Origin: Mesopusillimonas faecipullorum | GTDB lineage: Bacteria > Pseudomonadota > Gammaproteobacteria > Burkholderiales > Burkholderiaceae_B | Length of the DNA stretch: 64,000 nt | NCBI RefSeq assembly: GCF_020539505.1 | Contig: NZ_JACDXW010000001.1 | Coordinates: 558,001-622,000, forward strand | Direction: 5' to 3' | In this document: positions 31,101 through 39,400 of the stretch, piece by piece | How the letters are laid out: every line of letters starts with the position of its first letter | How positions within the stretch are numbered: position 1 is the stretch's first letter | Notes under the pieces: model-generated | Seen by the model: the letters and a program-made list of their open reading frames with translations, nothing else | The model's database searches: none | Told to the model about the DNA's origin: nothing | Position numbers and translations under genes: made by a program

Positions 31101-31525
31101 TGGTCAAAGCAGGCCGAAACTTGAATGCCGCGAGCGCTTGGTTGTACCCACAAGCAGCGCTAAGCGGAGTACTACCACAGCAGCAACCGTTTCGCGCAAA
31201 CTCAATGAAAACAGAGTCCTTAGTCTTCTTGCCTGACGAAGACAGCGGCGAATTACGAGTGCATCGAATAGAGCCGGATAAAAGCAGGCGCGGAAAAGAT
31301 ATTTACATCAGCGACCATCACCGTCTGCATACATTACCACTGCTGTGCGGCCCAGCCATAAGCCCCTGGGGCAAGTTTGACTTAATGGACTTATTAGAAG
31401 AGCAGGCGGAACACTTGGGGCTGTCTTTAGAAGACTGCGCCAAACGATTCGCAACCGTAGAGGTGCCCCAAAGTATCCAAGGGTGGCGCTATCACCCTTG
31501 GATGGGGTTAGCTAGCAAACGGTAG
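28148..31525 (+). CDS. cas3: Type I-F Cas2-3 fusion: adaptation subunit plus HD nuclease-helicase
   Basis: Fusion of 1125 residues. Residues 1 to about 95 are a Cas2-like domain (MNVMFVSQCSKRALSETRR). The HD nuclease motif is H123-D124 in MHDLGKA. The superfamily 2 helicase has Walker A TGCGKT at 438-443, DELD at 592-595, SSAT at 622-625 and motif VI QLAGRVQR at 872-879. It degrades DNA bound by the Csy complex and serves as the Cas2 partner of Cas1. All key residues are intact, so interference appears functional. It is followed by an oppositely oriented brnTA pair instead of csy1. Confidence 0.97.
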   Translation: MNVMFVSQCSKRALSETRRILDQFAERRGDRTWQTPITQAGLDTVRTLLRKTARKNTAVACHWIRGLDHSELLWVVGNASQFNALGAVPTNTTSRDILRSQDENDWHSGEDIRLLASIAALMHDLGKASIAFQERLKGKLTERNLYRHEWVSLRLFLAFVGQDDDLGWLKRLSNPDAYDEALWLGKGRYQRDGIDASNNRPFRGLPPVASAIAWLVVSHHRLPVIPVFNEDGLQEWLGKHYGSSVTAWLEAPLLQMMHDSNEIRQEAEPQQIAAYWDPAGALPVSTPKWRAQAARLAKRLLERTSEHPRAWLSNPYAMHLSRLCLMLADHYYSSLPSKAAERVKGEASPQLFANTDRDGKLKQGLDEHLLGVARDASLIAHALPGFERYLPRLARHRGLRKRSGHPRFSWQDKAADAAVALRHAAQERGAFIINMASTGCGKTLANARILYALADPQQGLRASYALGLRTLTLQTGRSYRNDLHLSNDELAILVGGSANRALFEFYEQQAERQGSASIQALIEEDSHVLYEGSTADHPLLARALHDPDIRRLISAPILVCTVDHLTPATESLRAGRQIAPMLRLMSSDLVLDELDDYSLEDLPALTRLVHWAGMLGTRVILSSATLPPALVEGMFLAYQAGRRQYQLNRGRVCTEAQSSLAIPCLWADEYGVHTSDCNDENAFRGKHLAFVEKRAKHLLKAAPLRKGELLTLPLGKNLDPAILHACFSDHVREACLRLHEHHSEPDPISGKRISFGLVRMANVDPLFDVALSLFQKGIPSDVSEQTRIHLCVYHARFPMLYRSAIEHQLDTALNRRDPQAVFYLPDIRAHIDSHAEKNHIFIVLASPVCEVGRDWDADWAVAEPSSMRALIQLAGRVQRHRSKQSENPNVLIFDTNLKHFRPFKGSPDKTPACFVRPGFEKEGAPLTCPFRLLTHRLGKLMRPTEHDNISSLPRIQTAENTLQSQRYLSDLEHARMQDAMLPRELVKAGRNLNAASAWLYPQAALSGVLPQQQPFRANSMKTESLVFLPDEDSGELRVHRIEPDKSRRGKDIYISDHHRLHTLPLLCGPAISPWGKFDLMDLLEEQAEHLGLSLEDCAKRFATVEVPQSIQGWRYHPWMGLASKR

Positions 31526-31598
31526 CAGGCTTAGTGTATTTAACGTAAGTAACCGCAGAGGCGAATGTGAACGAAGACAAGCAAACTCCCCCGCACCA

Positions 31599-31856
31599 CT
31601 ACGACGGCGCATGGTTCTTGAGTGAAGCCACCATACGAGTTTGCCATCCCGGGCCGGTTTCCTTCCAACGTGCGAGCACATCGGGAGGAATGCGTAGGCT
31701 CACAAGCACATTGGGGGCCGCCGACTTAGGGCGGCCACGACGTACTACCTTATCGCCATCCAGAAAATCTGCTCTCTGGAAAAACTCGTCCCCCAATTCG
31801 GGGGCATCATCTGAGTCCGTCCAGGTACTCTGCATACTTCGTTTGCTCTCGGACAT
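31599..31856 (-). CDS. brnA: BrnA-type antitoxin
   Basis: Antitoxin of a type II BrnT/BrnA system, 85 residues. The acidic N-terminal half (WTDSDDAPELGDEFF) binds the toxin in this family. The C-terminal half LVSLRIPPDVLARWKETG is a ribbon-helix-helix DNA-binding fold that autorepresses the operon. It overlaps the brnT 3' end by 50 bases, as in classic brnTA operons. It runs opposite to the cas genes, in the gap between cas2-3 and csy1. A decayed paralogue lies at 41217-41485. Confidence 0.87.
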   Translation of the reverse strand: MSESKRSMQSTWTDSDDAPELGDEFFQRADFLDGDKVVRRGRPKSAAPNVLVSLRIPPDVLARWKETGPGWQTRMVASLKNHAPS

Positions 31857-32088
31857 TTGCTTTCCTCATACTGATGATGCGGCGCGCCCTACCTCTGGGA
31901 GTCCAGACCAACACGACCACTCTCTCACTCACTTCACCAATAGAAATGTAGCGTGGTTCGCCGTAGTTCAACCTGGTGTCCTGGGCTGTAAAGTGCTTAC
32001 CGACAAATACCTGCCCAGCCAATCGCATATCAAGCCCTCGCTCCTCAAGAGTCTTGACACGCTTGGCTGAGTCATAGGTGATACGCAT
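31807..32088 (-). CDS. brnT: BrnT-type ribonuclease toxin
   Basis: RelE-fold mRNA interferase of the BrnT family, 93 residues. The MRITYDSAKRVKTLEERGLD opening, the HFTAQDTRLNYGEPRYISIG core and the terminal VWTPRGRARRIISMRKAN are family hallmarks. The start at 32088 is chosen by homology; an in-frame extension to 32121 would cross the promoter. The gene is divergent from csy1 and its toxin would be neutralised by BrnA. No frameshift is seen, so the module looks live. Confidence 0.87.
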   Translation of the reverse strand: MRITYDSAKRVKTLEERGLDMRLAGQVFVGKHFTAQDTRLNYGEPRYISIGEVSERVVVLVWTPRGRARRIISMRKANVREQTKYAEYLDGLR

Positions 32089-32092
32089 AAAT

Positions 32093-32121
32093 ATTGTATA
32101 TACGTTAAATCGGAAATGCAA
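32093..32121 (-). promoter_or_regulatory. Candidate brnTA promoter
   Basis: On the minus strand a TTGCAT -35 (32116-32121) and TACAAT -10 (32093-32098) are separated by 17 bases, and the palindrome GTATATAC (32096-32103) overlaps the -10. Transcription would begin within a few bases of the BrnT start codon, giving a leaderless or very short-leader mRNA. BrnA autorepression would act here. Confidence 0.45.
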
Positions 32122-32359
32122 AGGATTCTGCTACGTGGCAGTAAATGACAGCTATCCGACCTAGGCCATCAATCCCGTTTACTGAGCGGCTTTACAGCAG
32201 CAATCAAATCACATGAAAAATCGAAAAACAACCAACACTATGGACAAATATATGTCGTTGTGGCGCTGCCAATTCACTTCCCATTCGCTTGGTTAGCGTC
32301 CTTAATTCTTTCGTCCATCGAATCATCAAAGCATGAGCCTAAGTTCAAGGAGGGAACGC
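32122..32359 (+). promoter_or_regulatory. csy operon upstream region and ribosome-binding site
   Basis: A 238-base non-coding stretch shared by divergent brnT and csy1. A strong AAGGAGG at 32347-32353, 6 bases before ATG 32360, fixes the csy1 start and excludes the earlier ATG at 32333. A short hairpin CTGCT-ACGT-GGCAG (32128-32141) resembles the Cas6f stem of the CRISPR repeats. No convincing -35/-10 for csy1 was identified. Confidence 0.5.
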
Positions 32360-33709
32360 ATGAGTAAACCCCATAAAGAGACACCACGTTCCGAGCACTT
32401 CCGCGCCAGCATCACAGCCTTTATAGAAGCACGACGCGATGCCAAGCTGAAAGGCAAGGAGGACGACACCAGCATTACGGGTAAATATGACTACACGGCA
32501 TGGCTGTCCGATGCTGCACGCCGAGTCAGCCAAATACAGGCCGTCACTCATGTGCTAAAGGCCACGCACCCTGATGCTCGCGGCAGCAGTCTGCATGTGC
32601 CTCCTACCATGCTTCCACTGCATGCTGAAGTTGGCAGCCATTCTCTGGGCGAGAAATTCTCTGAGGATGTCGTCGGCAACGCAGCTGCCCTGGATGTATT
32701 CAAATTTTTAAAACTGGAAGTAGAAGGACGCATGCTGCTGCACTGGATGCAACAAGCTGACCCAGACCTGCTGACCGCGCTCAACCCGGATCCTGACATC
32801 GCTCATGAATGGCTTACCGCCTTTTGCGGACTAGTCCGGGTCGAAACCAAGCTTGCTTCGCACTCAAGAGCCAAACAAATTTATTGGTTGGTAGGCGATA
32901 AGCCCGAAGACAACGACCACTATCACCTACTACAGCCTTTATTTTCAAGCAGCTTGGCGCATGCGGTTCACGACGAGATTCAAGACGCGCGCTTCGGCGA
33001 GCAAAACAAGCTGGCACGCCAAGCCAGACGAAACGGCGACGCTCACGACACGGCTTATCGTGACTATCGAAATTTGATTGTTCGCAAGCTTGGAGGCACT
33101 AAGCCGCAAAACATTTCTCAGCTCAATAGCGAGCGCGGCGGCATGAACTATCTACTCGCTTCCCTCCCGCCTCCTCGCTGGCAGAGCCGCCAATCGATCA
33201 ACTTGCATAACCGCGAGTCTGCTTTGGATGCACTTAAGGGCATTAAGCAGGTTCGCGCAATTATCCGGCAGCTCGCGAATTTTCTACTTTCAGATCCCCC
33301 TCCCACCATGGAAACAAGGTTAAAGCGCGAAGGCATGGAACAAGCTCTAGGAGCGCAGCTGCCCGTCTTCGCTGAATCTGTCCAAATGCAAATGGGGTCG
33401 GGATGGACGCGAGAAGGGTGCGAATTAGATTTAAATGAGCAGCTTTGGCTGGATCCTGGACGCACGCAACTGAAGCCTCGCACAGAGCCCGAAGGAAACC
33501 AATCGGATGTGGCCTTCAATGCAGAATACGCAAGGGGTGTCTGGCCTGATCAAATTGCAGCGCGTTTTGCCAACTGGCTTAATGCCCAGCTATATGCATC
33601 TGGTTTGACTACCGTCGGAGAAAGTGAGGCAAAACACTGGGCACGGCAGGCCATCGTCGAGGCAGCCTGGCCTGTCCCCATACAACGCAGATTAGGAGAA
33701 ATCGAATGA
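32360..33709 (+). CDS. csy1: Csy1 / Cas8f, large subunit of the type I-F surveillance complex
   Basis: A 449-residue Csy1 protein, which binds the crRNA 5' handle and recognises the CC-type PAM together with Csy2. The start follows a strong AAGGAGG. Recognisable family segments include SEHFRASITAFIEARRDAKLK at the N-terminus and LPPPRWQSR-x-LHNRESALD in the middle. It is coupled to csy2 by an ATGA overlap. It is separated from cas2-3 by the brnTA pair, so it needs its own promoter. Confidence 0.95.
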   Translation: MSKPHKETPRSEHFRASITAFIEARRDAKLKGKEDDTSITGKYDYTAWLSDAARRVSQIQAVTHVLKATHPDARGSSLHVPPTMLPLHAEVGSHSLGEKFSEDVVGNAAALDVFKFLKLEVEGRMLLHWMQQADPDLLTALNPDPDIAHEWLTAFCGLVRVETKLASHSRAKQIYWLVGDKPEDNDHYHLLQPLFSSSLAHAVHDEIQDARFGEQNKLARQARRNGDAHDTAYRDYRNLIVRKLGGTKPQNISQLNSERGGMNYLLASLPPPRWQSRQSINLHNRESALDALKGIKQVRAIIRQLANFLLSDPPPTMETRLKREGMEQALGAQLPVFAESVQMQMGSGWTREGCELDLNEQLWLDPGRTQLKPRTEPEGNQSDVAFNAEYARGVWPDQIAARFANWLNAQLYASGLTTVGESEAKHWARQAIVEAAWPVPIQRRLGEIE

Positions 33710-34734
33710 GCCGCTGCCCATCTCACAATTTCTTGGTTGTTCTGCCCCATCTGCGCATTCAAAATGCTAATGCGGTCTCAAGCCCTTTGACACATGGTTT
33801 TCCGTCCGTTACCGCTTTTTTGGGCCTGATGTGGGCCTTGGAGCGGAGCTGCCGTACCCAAGGCTTGAACTTATCTTTCAAAGCCGTTGGCGTGGTGTGC
33901 CACGACCATCAAGAGCAAAGCACCCATTCTGGATTCGTCGGTAGCTTTTGCTTAACACGTAACCCCGTCGATAAAGATGGCAGCACCGCCGCCATTGTTG
34001 AAGAGGGGCGGATTCACATGGATCTCAGCTTAATTCTTGCCGTGGATTGCCCCCACTGGGAGTCAGAGCCCGATGCAAAAGCAAAAGATGTCCCTCGGAT
34101 TGCACAGATCTTAAGCAACATGAGAATAGCGGGCGGTTCCATCTTAGCTTCGACAGAGGCCCAAAAAAGACGCCATGCGGCTTATGTCGTTGATCAGTCT
34201 GGCAACGATGACGAACGCAAACATCAGTTCCTGCATGCGCGCATGGGTCTTCTGCCAGGCTATGCATTGGTCGCCCGCGACGACCTTCTCAAGTCACGCT
34301 TCGCAGAACTGCAAGCAAGCGATGCCTCGACAACCATGCTGGACGCCTGGCTTTCTTTCGCACGAATTAATTGGCGTTACGAGGTTAAGTCTAGCTCAGA
34401 GACTGACGGCATCGACAGCGCAAAAGCAGAAAAAGGTGAATGGATACACAACCGTGCTGGCCAAGGCTGGATAGTACCGATACCCGTGGGTTATGGCGCA
34501 CTCGGAGAACTCTACGCTGCTGGCAGCGTTAATAATGCTCGCGATATGGAGACCCCCTTTCGTTTCGTAGAAAGCTTGTATTCGATTGGTCAATGGCTTA
34601 GCCCACATCGCCTAGACGACCCTCGAGAAATGCTGTGGTATGCCGACTCCAATCCCGATACAGGTTTATATCGCTGCAGAAACGACTACCACCCCTTATC
34701 TGATTTATTGGATTTGCAGTACGACTTCGACTGA
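33706..34734 (+). CDS. csy2: Csy2 / Cas5f
   Basis: A 342-residue subunit that caps the 5' end of the crRNA with Csy1. The N-terminal LPHLRIQNANAVSSPLTHGFPS is the Csy2 signature. It overlaps csy1 by four bases, and the gap to csy3 is 26 bases. The length is normal and no disruption is visible. Confidence 0.95.
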   Translation: MSRCPSHNFLVVLPHLRIQNANAVSSPLTHGFPSVTAFLGLMWALERSCRTQGLNLSFKAVGVVCHDHQEQSTHSGFVGSFCLTRNPVDKDGSTAAIVEEGRIHMDLSLILAVDCPHWESEPDAKAKDVPRIAQILSNMRIAGGSILASTEAQKRRHAAYVVDQSGNDDERKHQFLHARMGLLPGYALVARDDLLKSRFAELQASDASTTMLDAWLSFARINWRYEVKSSSETDGIDSAKAEKGEWIHNRAGQGWIVPIPVGYGALGELYAAGSVNNARDMETPFRFVESLYSIGQWLSPHRLDDPREMLWYADSNPDTGLYRCRNDYHPLSDLLDLQYDFD

Positions 34735-34760
34735 ACGACGATTTCTAAAGGAATTTGATC

Positions 34761-35786
34761 ATGACAGCTAACATCAAACTTAAGACTGCCTCCGTACTAG
34801 CCTTCGAACGCAAACTCGATCCATCAGACGCACTTTTCCATGGTGGTTCTTGGAATGAGCGTAACGACAGCGCGGGATGGCAGGCCATTGGCATCACCCC
34901 AAAATCCGTACGCGGCACTATTTCCAACCGCCTTAAAACCAAGGATCAGGACCCGGCCAAACTGGATGCCGCCATTCAGAACCCCAACCTACAAACAGTA
35001 GATGTCGCAGCGCTGCCCTCCAACGCCGATACTTTGCGCGTCCGCTTTACACTGCGCGTGCTAGCAGGCACAGGAAAGCCATCAGCATGCAATGATGCGG
35101 ACTATCAAGAAGCCCTTCAAAATACGGTAAATGGCTACGTACAAGAATATGGCTTCGGTGAGTTGGCACTACGCTATGCCACCAACCTTGCCAACGGCCG
35201 CTTTCTATGGCGTAACCGCATTGGCGCCGAACAAATAGAGGTTCACATCAGCCGCTTGCAAGAAGGAGAAGCAGTTCAACAATGGACCTTTGATGCACTG
35301 CAATTATCGCTACGCGGTTTCCAAAAACCAAACTCTGCTCTTGAAGAGTTAGGGGCAGTTATCGCTAGCGGCTTAGCTGGTAATGACCACGTCTTGCTAG
35401 AGGTGACGGCCTTTGCTCGCATAGGTGCAGGTCAGGAAGTATTCCCCTCCCAAGAACTAATACTTGACCGCAGCCGGGGCGACAAGAGCAAGACGCTTTA
35501 CGCTGTCAATACCGTAGCAGGCATGCACTCCCAGAAAGTGGGTAATGCCTTGCGCACGATTGATACTTGGTTTCCCGAGGGAGAAACTCAAGGTCCCATT
35601 GCAGTGGAACCCTACGGTTCGGTAACGACTCAGGGTAAAGCATGGCGGCAACCCAAAGATAAAGTCGATTTTTATACTTTGCTCGATAATTGGGTCCTGA
35701 AGGGCAAAGCCCCGACTAACCCAGACGATAAACACTTCGTCATGGCCGTTCTGATCCGTGGCGGAGTCTTCGGCGAGGCAAATTGA
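34761..35786 (+). CDS. csy3: Csy3 / Cas7f backbone subunit
   Basis: RAMP backbone protein of 341 residues; six copies coat the crRNA spacer in the type I-F complex. The ATG at 34761 lies behind AAAGGAA. Family features include [19 protein letters not shown] at the N-terminus, [12 protein letters not shown] in the middle, and the C-terminal region ending with an [15 protein letters not shown]-like segment. csy4 follows after one base. Confidence 0.96.
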   Translation: MTANIKLKTASVLAFERKLDPSDALFHGGSWNERNDSAGWQAIGITPKSVRGTISNRLKTKDQDPAKLDAAIQNPNLQTVDVAALPSNADTLRVRFTLRVLAGTGKPSACNDADYQEALQNTVNGYVQEYGFGELALRYATNLANGRFLWRNRIGAEQIEVHISRLQEGEAVQQWTFDALQLSLRGFQKPNSALEELGAVIASGLAGNDHVLLEVTAFARIGAGQEVFPSQELILDRSRGDKSKTLYAVNTVAGMHSQKVGNALRTIDTWFPEGETQGPIAVEPYGSVTTQGKAWRQPKDKVDFYTLLDNWVLKGKAPTNPDDKHFVMAVLIRGGVFGEAN

Positions 35787-35787
35787 C

Positions 35788-36351
35788 ATGGATCACCATA
35801 TCGATTTACGTATCCGACCTGATCCTGAGTTCTCTACACCGGTCTTAATGAATGCGTTGGCCGCAAAACTACACCGTGCCCTGGTTACTTTGGGAGCAAG
35901 TGACGTAGGCATCAGCTTTCCCCATCACAAACCTCAGGGAATTGGGTTAGGCCATACACTGAGACTACACGGCAGCCACACCCGTCTGCATCAGTTAATG
36001 GCGGCGAACTGGCTAACAGGCATGGCTGACCATGTCGAAGCAACGGACATACTAATCGTGCCTCACGGCACTCTGCATCGAACCGTAAGGCGTGTGCAAG
36101 CACAAAGCAGTGCCGATCGAATCAGGAGGCGTCAGATCAAGCGCCATAACTGGACGGAAGACGAGGCGCGCGCACGGATCCCTGACACAGTAGAACAACG
36201 CCTGAAACTTCCTTGGTTGACTTTACGCAGCCTTAGCACTGGACAAAACTTCCGCCTCTTCGTCGAACACTTACCGTGTCAACCAGAAGCCATAGCAGGA
36301 CGATTCAACGCTTATGGACTAAGCACTACAGCCACCGTACCCTGGTTTTGA
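35788..36351 (+). CDS. csy4: Csy4 / Cas6f CRISPR RNA endoribonuclease
   Basis: Cleaves each CRISPR repeat after its hairpin and remains bound to the crRNA 3' end. It has 187 residues, as in P. aeruginosa. The catalytic pair matches exactly: His29 (KLH29RAL) and Ser148 (LRS148LSTGQNF). The N-terminus MDHHIDLRIRPDPEF and C-terminal TATVPWF are typical. The ATG one base after the csy3 stop is chosen over an upstream GTG that lies inside csy3. The array it processes starts 129 bases downstream. Confidence 0.97.
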   Translation: MDHHIDLRIRPDPEFSTPVLMNALAAKLHRALVTLGASDVGISFPHHKPQGIGLGHTLRLHGSHTRLHQLMAANWLTGMADHVEATDILIVPHGTLHRTVRRVQAQSSADRIRRRQIKRHNWTEDEARARIPDTVEQRLKLPWLTLRSLSTGQNFRLFVEHLPCQPEAIAGRFNAYGLSTTATVPWF

Positions 36352-36384
36352 CCCTTTTTTATGGGCTTTTAAAAAATCATTAAA

Positions 36385-36397
36385 AATCAATAGATTA
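36385..36397 (+). promoter_or_regulatory. IHF consensus site in the leader
   Basis: AATCAATAGATTA matches the IHF consensus WATCAANNNNTTR at every fixed position. It lies about 83 bases upstream of the first repeat. IHF bending of the leader is known to assist Cas1-Cas2-3 integration in type I-F systems. Binding here is inferred. Confidence 0.6.
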
Positions 36398-36434
36398 AAA
36401 TGGAAGCATAAAAAACGGTTTTTTTGCATCTTTT

Positions 36435-36468
36435 GCCGGAGCGCTTTGTATTAAAAGCGTTTTCCGGC
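36435..36468 (+). other. Leader hairpin next to the first repeat
   Basis: GCCGGA (36435-36440) pairs with TCCGGC (36463-36468) and CGCTTT pairs with AAAGCG inside, with a small asymmetric loop between. The sequence GTATTTTT follows, so it resembles an attenuator or weak terminator 12 bases before repeat 1. It may instead be an integration signal. Confidence 0.45.
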
Positions 36469-36479
36469 GTATTTTTGCA

Positions 36480-39400
36480 CTTCACTGCCGTATAGGCAGC
36501 TCAGAAATCAGGCAACTTTCTTGCGCCCGATCTGGGTGACTTCACTGCCGTATAGGCAGCTCAGAAACCCTCATCAAGCGTCTGTTTCTTTTTCTTATCC
36601 TTCACTGCCGTATAGGCAGCTCAGAAAGAACAGGCGATCATAGAGCTGGGCGCCAGGTACTTCACTGCCGTATAGGCAGCTCAGAAAACCAGCAACTAGG
36701 TCACTGGATGGGAGGAAAGCTTCACTGCCGTATAGGCAGCTCAGAAATTTAGGGGGTATGAGCCCTTCGCAAAAAGCCGCTTCACTGCCGTATAGGCAGC
36801 TCAGAAACAGCGCATTACCTCTGGATAGGTCATGCGAGATCTTCACTGCCGTATAGGCAGCTCAGAAAAGACGAACATCAATAAAATGAGCAGTGCCCTG
36901 CTTCACTGCCGTATAGGCAGCTCAGAAATGCTGAGCAACGGATGGCAAGCGATGCGCTCGCTTCACTGCCGTATAGGCAGCTCAGAAAAGGGGTGTGCGT
37001 ATTGGCGGCTAGATCCCCGCCTTCACTGCCGTATAGGCAGCTCAGAAACTCGCAAGTTAGTGATGAGCGCCAATCATCGTCTTCACTGCCGTATAGGCAG
37101 CTCAGAAAGCCCAGCGCACCGCCTCGGCTTTCGTTGAGAACTTCACTGCCGTATAGGCAGCTCAGAAAGTCGCCGAAGTCGTCACCGAAAGGGTCGTCTG
37201 CTTCACTGCCGTATAGGCAGCTCAGAAATATGCGGCAGTGCAATGAGCATACCACTAAGCCTTCACTGCCGTATAGGCAGCTCAGAAAAGAAACTTTGCT
37301 GGCGTGGGCAAGGCCGGCACCTTCACTGCCGTATAGGCAGCTCAGAAAGTATTCGCTGGTTGGATCTGGATGAGCATCGCCTTCACTGCCGTATAGGCAG
37401 CTCAGAAATTGGCCAAGTCGGCGTTTAGCGCACGCACTCGCTTCACTGCCGTATAGGCAGCTCAGAAAAGCATCAGGATTGACCAACGCCCAGGTTGGCG
37501 CTTCACTGCCGTATAGGCAGCTCAGAAAACTTGTGATACGAGGGCGTGGCGTAGCGGTAGCTTCACTGCCGTATAGGCAGCTCAGAAACCATTCATGAAG
37601 CAGGCTGGCGGCTGGCTGAGCTTCACTGCCGTATAGGCAGCTCAGAAAAGGCCCGACTGAAGACCGTCACGCCGTCCACCCTTCACTGCCGTATAGGCAG
37701 CTCAGAAACGTTGCCCAATTCGCCGCTGCATCGAATGCGCCTTCACTGCCGTATAGGCAGCTCAGAAATCGAAAAGGTCGAGTTATCCGGGGATCCCGGC
37801 CTTCACTGCCGTATAGGCAGCTCAGAAACTTCCGGCAAAATTTAACCATTGGGGCAGCGCCTTCACTGCCGTATAGGCAGCTCAGAAAAGACAAGTCCGC
37901 ATACTCTGGTGTTGGGTCGCCTTCACTGCCGTATAGGCAGCTCAGAAAGCCGGCATCGGGCTGGAGACGCGCCGCGATTTCTTCACTGCCGTATAGGCAG
38001 CTCAGAAACGCTCTTGCGATTGTTGCGGTGATCACCCTAACTTCACTGCCGTATAGGCAGCTCAGAAAACTCCGAACGGTAACCACCGGCGGCCATCATG
38101 CTTCACTGCCGTATAGGCAGCTCAGAAACCTTGGCTGGCCTCTGGAAATGGGTTTGCTCCCTTCACTGCCGTATAGGCAGCTCAGAAATAGAGCTCGTGA
38201 CTCTAGGCGATTTCTAACCTCTTCACTGCCGTATAGGCAGCTCAGAAATGTGGGAGTTCAAGACGCTGGTCGATGACTACCTTCACTGCCGTATAGGCAG
38301 CTCAGAAAAGTCGCCCACCGCTTCGCCATCGATTGCGCGCCTTCACTGCCGTATAGGCAGCTCAGAAAGAAGCCCGACCATATCGAGCGCCACCTCGAAA
38401 CTTCACTGCCGTATAGGCAGCTCAGAAAATGTCCGTCTGCATCAACTAAAGGTGGCAGGACTTCACTGCCGTATAGGCAGCTCAGAAATATCCGCCCACC
38501 AATCCAGATCAAACGAAGTGCTTCACTGCCGTATAGGCAGCTCAGAAATTGCGTGACCCCACCAGCGCCTACCGCTTCTACTTCACTGCCGTATAGGCAG
38601 CTCAGAAAAATATCGCCGGAACCGACTACTCGGCTTCCGTCTTCACTGCCGTATAGGCAGCTCAGAAACCCATGTACCGTTATCAATAACGTCCAGCGCA
38701 CTTCACTGCCGTATAGGCAGCTCAGAAAAGGTGCCTGTTTTAGGCACGGAGTCGATGCCGCTTCACTGCCGTATAGGCAGCTCAGAAATCTGCAAATTAC
38801 ATTATCAGTTCGTTTGTTTCCTTCACTGCCGTATAGGCAGCTCAGAAAGGTCGCTAGAGATACGCGTAAACGGGCAGCCGCTTCACTGCCGTATAGGCAG
38901 CTCAGAAACGGTGGTATTCGCGACAGAAGGAACATTTAAGCTTCACTGCCGTATAGGCAGCTCAGAAATTGGCGGGGGCTTGTCATCGCCCCTGACCAGC
39001 CTTCACTGCCGTATAGGCAGCTCAGAAATTCGTCTTTCTGGCGGGCATGGGGTTTTGACACTTCACTGCCGTATAGGCAGCTCAGAAAAAAAAGAGCGAT
39101 TGACATGTCTGGCCAGGTCACTTCACTGCCGTATAGGCAGCTCAGAAAACGAAGAAAAAGACGCCGTGTGGGAGCGAATCCTTCACTGCCGTATAGGCAG
39201 CTCAGAAAGCCGTCGCTGCAACGGCCCCGCAAGTAATGGCCTTCACTGCCGTATAGGCAGCTCAGAAAGCAACCCAAGCTGGCCTGCTGGCACGATCCTG
39301 CTTCACTGCCGTATAGGCAGCTCAGAAAACGAAATCGCTAGGGAGTTAGGTGATGTCAAACTTCACTGCCGTATAGGCAGCTCAGAAACGGTATCCCACG

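Larger units (their letters stand above)
31538..32110. repeat. 10-bp inverted repeat bracketing brnTA
   Basis: ATTTAACGTA at 31538-31547 and its exact complement TACGTTAAAT at 32101-32110 lie on either side of the brnTA genes. The right copy falls between the -35 and -10 of the candidate brnT promoter, so it may simply be an operator half-site. Alternatively the pair marks the ends of an inserted segment. A 10-bp match of this kind could arise by chance. Confidence 0.3.
36352..36479 (+). promoter_or_regulatory. CRISPR leader
   Basis: This 128-base AT-rich segment between csy4 and the first repeat has long A and T runs. Because Cas6f cuts after GGCAG and the array reads in the plus direction, this side is the leader. 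It should hold the pre-crRNA promoter and the signals that direct spacer integration at the first repeat. It contains an IHF-type site and a hairpin, listed separately. Confidence 0.8.

Noticed and set aside
31567-32070. 167-residue plus-strand open frame
   Set aside because: It is antisense to brnTA and has no recognisable domain.
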